Of a stretch of DNA of 8,933 nucleotides, positions 5,952 to 8,933 are shown piece after piece. Under the pieces are notes generated by a model that worked only from the letters and a program-made list of their open reading frames with translations, was not told the DNA's origin and ran no database searches. The position numbers and the translations under genes were made by a program. This DNA is from an uncultured Paracoccaceae bacterium (lineage in GTDB: Bacteria; Pseudomonadota; Alphaproteobacteria; Rhodobacterales; Rhodobacteraceae). Where the stretch lies: the NCBI GenBank assembly GCA_913054485.1, contig CAJXHQ010000087.1, positions 1 through 8,933 of the forward strand. The letters are read 5' to 3'. Position 1 is the first letter of the stretch. The number at the start of each line of letters is the position of its first letter.

Positions 5952-8624
5952 TCAGGCGCGGCTGTTTTCGCTCAGGAGCAGGCGCAACTGTTTCTCGGTC
6001 TCGATCACCGCAAAAAAAACCGCACCGATGGCGATGATCAGCAGCCCGTCCTGCAGCGGCACCGGCCGGGTTCCCAGGACGGGCTGTGCCGCCGGGAGGT
6101 AGGTGACACAGAACTGGGCGACGGTGATGACAGCAACGCTGATCCAGACCGGCCTCGTGCCCCTGACCGCTGACCAGTTGAGTGACGTTCCGAAGATATT
6201 CCGAATAAAAAACAAATGAACGATCTCAAGAACAACCAGCATGTTCATCGACATGGTTTGTGCAAGCTGCAACGGGTATCCCTTTTCCAGCGCGTAGGCA
6301 AAAAGACCGAAGACGGCCGCCAGGAAGAGCGCTGTGACAAAGATGACATGCCAGACCAGCCCACCGGTCAGCAGCCCTTCATTGCGTTGCCGCGGCGGGC
6401 GCAGCATCGTTCTTGATTCAGGATCTTCATAAGCCAGCGCAAGGCCGAGCGTGACGGCGGTTATCATGTTCACCCAGAGGATCTGAACCGGGGAAACCGG
6501 AAGCGCCAGACCGAGCAAGAGCGCTGCACCAATTGTTCCTGCTTCGCCAGCACTGGTCGGCAGAACCCAGCTGACAACTTTCCGGATATTGTCCCAAACT
6601 GTCCGCCCCTGGCGCACTGCCGCTGAAATGGACGCGAAATTATCGTCGGCAAGCACCAGTTCGGCGGCTTCCTTGGCGGCCTCCGAACCGGTGATCCCCA
6701 TAGCAACGCCGACATCTGCGCGCTTTAACGCCGGCGCGTCGTTGACACCGTCGCCGGTCATGGCAACGACAAGCCCGTCGGCTTGCAGGGCTGAAACCAG
6801 ACGCAGCTTATGTTCCGGTGACGTCCGCGCGAAAATATTCGTGCCGCTGGCCCGGACCGCAAGAATACTATCATCCATGCGATCGATGTCCGCCCCGGTC
6901 AGAATGATACCTGGCTTCTTTATCCCGATTTGCCTGCCAATCGCGCTGGCTGTTCCGGGGTGATCTCCGGTGATCATTTTCACATCGATCCCGGCGCGGT
7001 GGCATTCCTCGACGGCTGCTGCTGTTTCCGGCCTCGGCGGGTCGATCAGGCCCACAAGGCCGACCATGCTGAGGCGCCCCTCGGCCAGCGTGGCCAAGGG
7101 GTCCGGCGGAACATCGGATAGTAAGGCAAAGGCAATCACCCTCTGGCCCAAAGCGGCAATGCGGTCCGCCTCCGCTTTCCAGTACCCGGAGTCCAGCACC
7201 TCGCGGCCGGACCCTCCTGACTGGTCCAAGCACATGTCCAGCACACGTTCAGGCGCCCCCTTGACCAGCACATGCATGCCGCCCTCCGCATCTTCGGCCT
7301 GCACGGCCATGTAGCGCTGTTTTGCATCAAACGGGATCTCTGCCTTGCGTGACCATCCTTGCGAGGTGATCCCCGCCTTGGCCGCAAAAGCCAGAAGCGC
7401 GCCTTCCATCGGATCCCCTTCAATGCACCAGCCGCCATTGGACTTGCGCAGGGCCGAATCATTGCACAGCAGGGCCGCCCGGGCGAGGCCAGACAGGGCG
7501 GCAGCCGCGTCAGACCCGTCGCTCGCCAGAATGCTGCCTTCCGGTGCATACCCATTGCCGGTCACGGTGAAGCACCCGCTGCTGGTCACTGCGGAGGCCA
7601 CCATCATTTCATTGCGGGTCAGCGTGCCGGTCTTATCGGTGCAGATCACCGACACGGCGCCAATCGTCTCGATCGCCGGCAGGCGGCGCACGATTCCGTG
7701 GCGCTTCGCCATGGCCTGCACGCCAACTGCAAGGGTGATTGTCATGACGGCCGGCAGGGCTTCCGGGATGGCCGCAACCGAAAAGCTGACAACCGCCATG
7801 AAAATCGCTTCAAAATCGAAATGGCGCACATAGTAGCCGAAAGACATGAGCGCACCCGAGATCAGCAGGATAAGCGCCGTCAGCCAGCGGGCGAACTTGT
7901 TCATCTGAATCACCAGCGGGGTTTTCAGCTCCTGGACGTGTCCCAGCATTCCGCTGATCCGGCCGATTTCCGTAGCGGCACCGGTTGCGGAAACAACTCC
8001 GCGGCCCGTGCCGGCGGTGACCAGAGTGCCGCTGAAAGCCATCGGCGTCCGGTCGCCCAGAGAGGCGTCCGGATCGACCGGTGCGACGGCTTTCTCCACG
8101 GGCAGGGACTCGCCGGTCAGGATTGCTTCCTGCACATGCAGGCCGTTTGCCTGCAGCAGGCGCATATCTGCGCCGATGCGATCCCCCGGTTTCAGGAGCA
8201 CTATATCGCCCGGTACAAGATCCGCCGCGTCGATGCTGATCTGCCTGCGGTCCCGCAATACCGATGCGTGCGGAGCAAGCATCTGCCGGATCGCCGCCAT
8301 CGCATCTTCGGCCCGGCCTTCCTGAACAAACCCCATAATGGCATTGACCAAGACGACAGCCAAAATCACCCAGGTATCGATCAAATGCCCCAACGCCGCC
8401 GTTACCGCGGCGGATCCCATGAGCACATACATGAGGACATTGTGAAAATGCGCTAGGAACCGCATCAGGGCCGGACGCCTGGGCTCTTCGGGCAGATGAT
8501 TTGCCCCGAATTGGGTCAATCGCTTGCACGCATCTTCAGTGGTCAGGCCGGTGACTTCAGCCCCAAGGGCAATGAGGCATTCCTCGGCGGTTTTTGCATG
8601 CGGATGAGCGGTTCCGGAAACGAT
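5952..8624 (-). CDS. P-type cation-transporting ATPase (P2-like, Ca2+/H+ pump family) with non-standard start
   Basis: A membrane pump that couples ATP hydrolysis to cation movement. Residues are counted from the in-frame TTG codon at 8519. They show TGES (135-138, actuator), PEALP (252-256, M4), phosphorylation site DKTGT with D295, KGAPE (420-424, nucleotide binding), TGDH (517-520) and TGDGVND (588-594). About ten membrane segments are visible, two each near 25-66 and 212-258 and six between 648 and 842. Compared with SERCA, the M4 and M5 glutamates (E253, E659) are kept, but the M6 aspartate is alanine (A688 in NMITAV), so the ion is uncertain. Coding similarity continues upstream of TTG: HAKTAEECL...LTTEDACKRL is a Cation_ATPase_N domain. 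No ATG, GTG or TTG lies in frame between there and the TAG at 8655-8657. AGGAGG at 8635-8630 points to a start at ATC 8624 (890 residues) or GTC 8627. A strict caller would begin at 8519 and lose about 35 residues. It is convergent with the usp-like gene, 22 bp apart, and has an FNR box upstream. Confidence 0.9.
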   Translation of the reverse strand: MVSGTAHPHAKTAEECLIALGAEVTGLTTEDACKRLTQFGANHLPEEPRRPALMRFLAHFHNVLMYVLMGSAAVTAALGHLIDTWVILAVVLVNAIMGFVQEGRAEDAMAAIRQMLAPHASVLRDRRQISIDAADLVPGDIVLLKPGDRIGADMRLLQANGLHVQEAILTGESLPVEKAVAPVDPDASLGDRTPMAFSGTLVTAGTGRGVVSATGAATEIGRISGMLGHVQELKTPLVIQMNKFARWLTALILLISGALMSFGYYVRHFDFEAIFMAVVSFSVAAIPEALPAVMTITLAVGVQAMAKRHGIVRRLPAIETIGAVSVICTDKTGTLTRNEMMVASAVTSSGCFTVTGNGYAPEGSILASDGSDAAAALSGLARAALLCNDSALRKSNGGWCIEGDPMEGALLAFAAKAGITSQGWSRKAEIPFDAKQRYMAVQAEDAEGGMHVLVKGAPERVLDMCLDQSGGSGREVLDSGYWKAEADRIAALGQRVIAFALLSDVPPDPLATLAEGRLSMVGLVGLIDPPRPETAAAVEECHRAGIDVKMITGDHPGTASAIGRQIGIKKPGIILTGADIDRMDDSILAVRASGTNIFARTSPEHKLRLVSALQADGLVVAMTGDGVNDAPALKRADVGVAMGITGSEAAKEAAELVLADDNFASISAAVRQGRTVWDNIRKVVSWVLPTSAGEAGTIGAALLLGLALPVSPVQILWVNMITAVTLGLALAYEDPESRTMLRPPRQRNEGLLTGGLVWHVIFVTALFLAAVFGLFAYALEKGYPLQLAQTMSMNMLVVLEIVHLFFIRNIFGTSLNWSAVRGTRPVWISVAVITVAQFCVTYLPAAQPVLGTRPVPLQDGLLIIAIGAVFFAVIETEKQLRLLLSENSRA

Positions 8625-8629
8625 GACAT

Positions 8630-8635
8630 CCTCCT
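8630..8635 (-). promoter_or_regulatory. Strong ribosome binding site AGGAGG of the P-type ATPase gene
   Basis: On the minus strand AGGAGG is followed by ATGTCATCG. The ATG that touches it is one frame off and ends after 27 codons, and it has no spacing for initiation. The ATPase frame offers GTC (8627), ATC (8624) and GTT (8621) at 2, 5 and 8 nt. The site therefore argues that translation begins here, well upstream of the TTG at 8519, which lacks a Shine-Dalgarno sequence. Confidence 0.6.
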
Positions 8636-8655
8636 GTGAATCTCCTTCGAATGAC

Positions 8656-8858
8656 TAACTATCTTAAAAGAGAATTGCATTGACGCGTATCAAGGAGCCG
8701 TTCGGAAGGATTCATGGCCCTTCGGGCAACCGGAAGACTTCTGCGGCATTCCGTGGATTAAGGTCAATGGAATGGAAAATTCGGATGCTCCTCGCAGCAG
8801 ACCGCACCACTGGACCTGTCATGGTTTGATGCCGCTCCTTTGATAGCATTTCCTGCAA
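8656..8858. other. Upstream region of the P-type ATPase gene, no convincing gene
   Basis: About 200 bp between the ATPase frame and the transposase tail. It holds an exact FNR-type box (8680-8693) and, downstream of it on the minus strand, AT-rich sequence with possible -10 hexamers TAAGAT (8666-8661) and GATAGT (8663-8658). A 15-codon plus-strand frame (8714-8761) has a GGAAGG before its ATG but no recognisable product. The part nearest the transposase stop is probably the non-coding end of the insertion element. Confidence 0.55.
8680..8693. promoter_or_regulatory. FNR/FnrL box, TTGAC-GCGT-ATCAA
   Basis: Seen: half-sites TTGAC and ATCAA separated by 4 bp; on the minus strand it reads TTGAT-ACGC-GTCAA, one base from the perfect FNR palindrome. 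Its centre is 62 bp before the proposed ATPase start, so a class II promoter would start near 8645 and leave a short leader with the AGGAGG site. This predicts activation of the ATPase under low oxygen by FnrL or a related Crp/Fnr regulator. Confidence 0.72.
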
Positions 8859-8933
8859 CTAGGTGTTTAGTCCCGGCCTCTGGTGGATCGGGTCAATGAT
8901 GAAACGATCTGGCTCTGAAGTCCAGATTTTGCA
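8859..8933 (-). CDS. Transposase C-terminal tail (IS481/IS3-like), continues beyond the right edge
   Basis: The minus strand from the edge reads 24 residues to a TAG stop: a CKIWTSEPDRF block followed by PIHQRPGLNT. This ending is, from memory, the common C-terminus of DDE integrase-core transposases of the IS481/IS3 type in Rhodobacteraceae (relatives end HQMPGLNT). Only the tail is inside the window, so whether the element is complete or a remnant cannot be told. It lies just upstream of the ATPase promoter, transcribed in the same direction. Confidence 0.7.
   Translation of the reverse strand, partial: CKIWTSEPDRFIIDPIHQRPGLNT
8859..8933 (-). mobile_element. Edge of an insertion sequence (partial)
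   Basis: Inferred from the transposase tail. The element must end somewhere to the left of the stop codon. A TGT-starting sequence at 8817 could be its terminal repeat, but the other end is outside the window, so the border is not set. Confidence 0.5.

Noticed and set aside
5948..5955. CTGATCAG palindrome between the convergent stop codons as a terminator
   Set aside because: The palindrome has no loop, no GC-rich stem and no T tract; no intrinsic terminator can be supported in the 22-bp gap.
7359..8456. 365-codon open frame on the plus strand
   Set aside because: It is antisense to the P-type ATPase, which has all catalytic motifs in the opposite strand; the translation has low-complexity His/Arg/Gln composition.
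8546..8629. ATG at 8629 as the true start of the P-type ATPase
   Set aside because: It is in another frame, ends after 27 codons, and directly touches the AGGAGG with no spacer; it works only if a base was lost or slippage occurs, which is noted as a finding instead.
8714..8761. 15-codon plus-strand frame with GGAAGG before its ATG, just after the FNR box
   Set aside because: A promoter activated from the box at -41.5 would start transcription near 8728, inside the frame; the peptide is not recognisable and is too short to judge.

Overview
The window reads as chromosomal or plasmid DNA of a GC-rich alphaproteobacterium, most likely of the Rhodobacteraceae/Roseobacter group. This rests on codon use, the look of the proteins, FnrL-type regulatory boxes and an IS-type transposase tail. 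No 16S or other marker is present, so the assignment is inference. The strand layout is two divergent and convergent units packed almost without gaps.

Left edge (1-925, minus): the N-terminal half of an AcsA-type acetyl-CoA synthetase that runs off the window. It is divided by a 168-bp divergent promoter region (926-1093) from a plus-strand three-gene operon. That operon is an orphan GroEL of the short-tailed second-copy type (1094-2716), a Lon-family serine protease with a degenerate AAA module (2742-5201), and a UspA-like protein translationally coupled to it by an ATGA overlap (5198-5929). The operon runs convergently into a large minus-strand P-type cation ATPase (5952 to about 8624), with only 22 bp between the stop codons. 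The last 280 bp hold the ATPase promoter region and the C-terminal tail of an IS481/IS3-like transposase that enters from the right edge.

The feature that ties the window together is an FNR/FnrL-type box at each promoter. An exact TTGAC-N4-ATCAA lies upstream of the ATPase (8680-8693), and a weaker CTGAC-N4-ATCAA lies between acsA and groEL (989-1002). The inferred picture is an oxygen-responsive stress and energy island. Low oxygen would induce acetate activation (acsA), a dedicated chaperonin plus protease plus stress protein for protein quality control, and an ion pump. The genes belong to known families. What is less ordinary is their joint arrangement, the possible RNA switch over the groEL ribosome binding site, the ATPase gene with no standard start codon, and the protease with an intact Ser-Lys dyad but eroded ATP-binding motifs. 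No groES, tRNA, rRNA or CRISPR array was seen.
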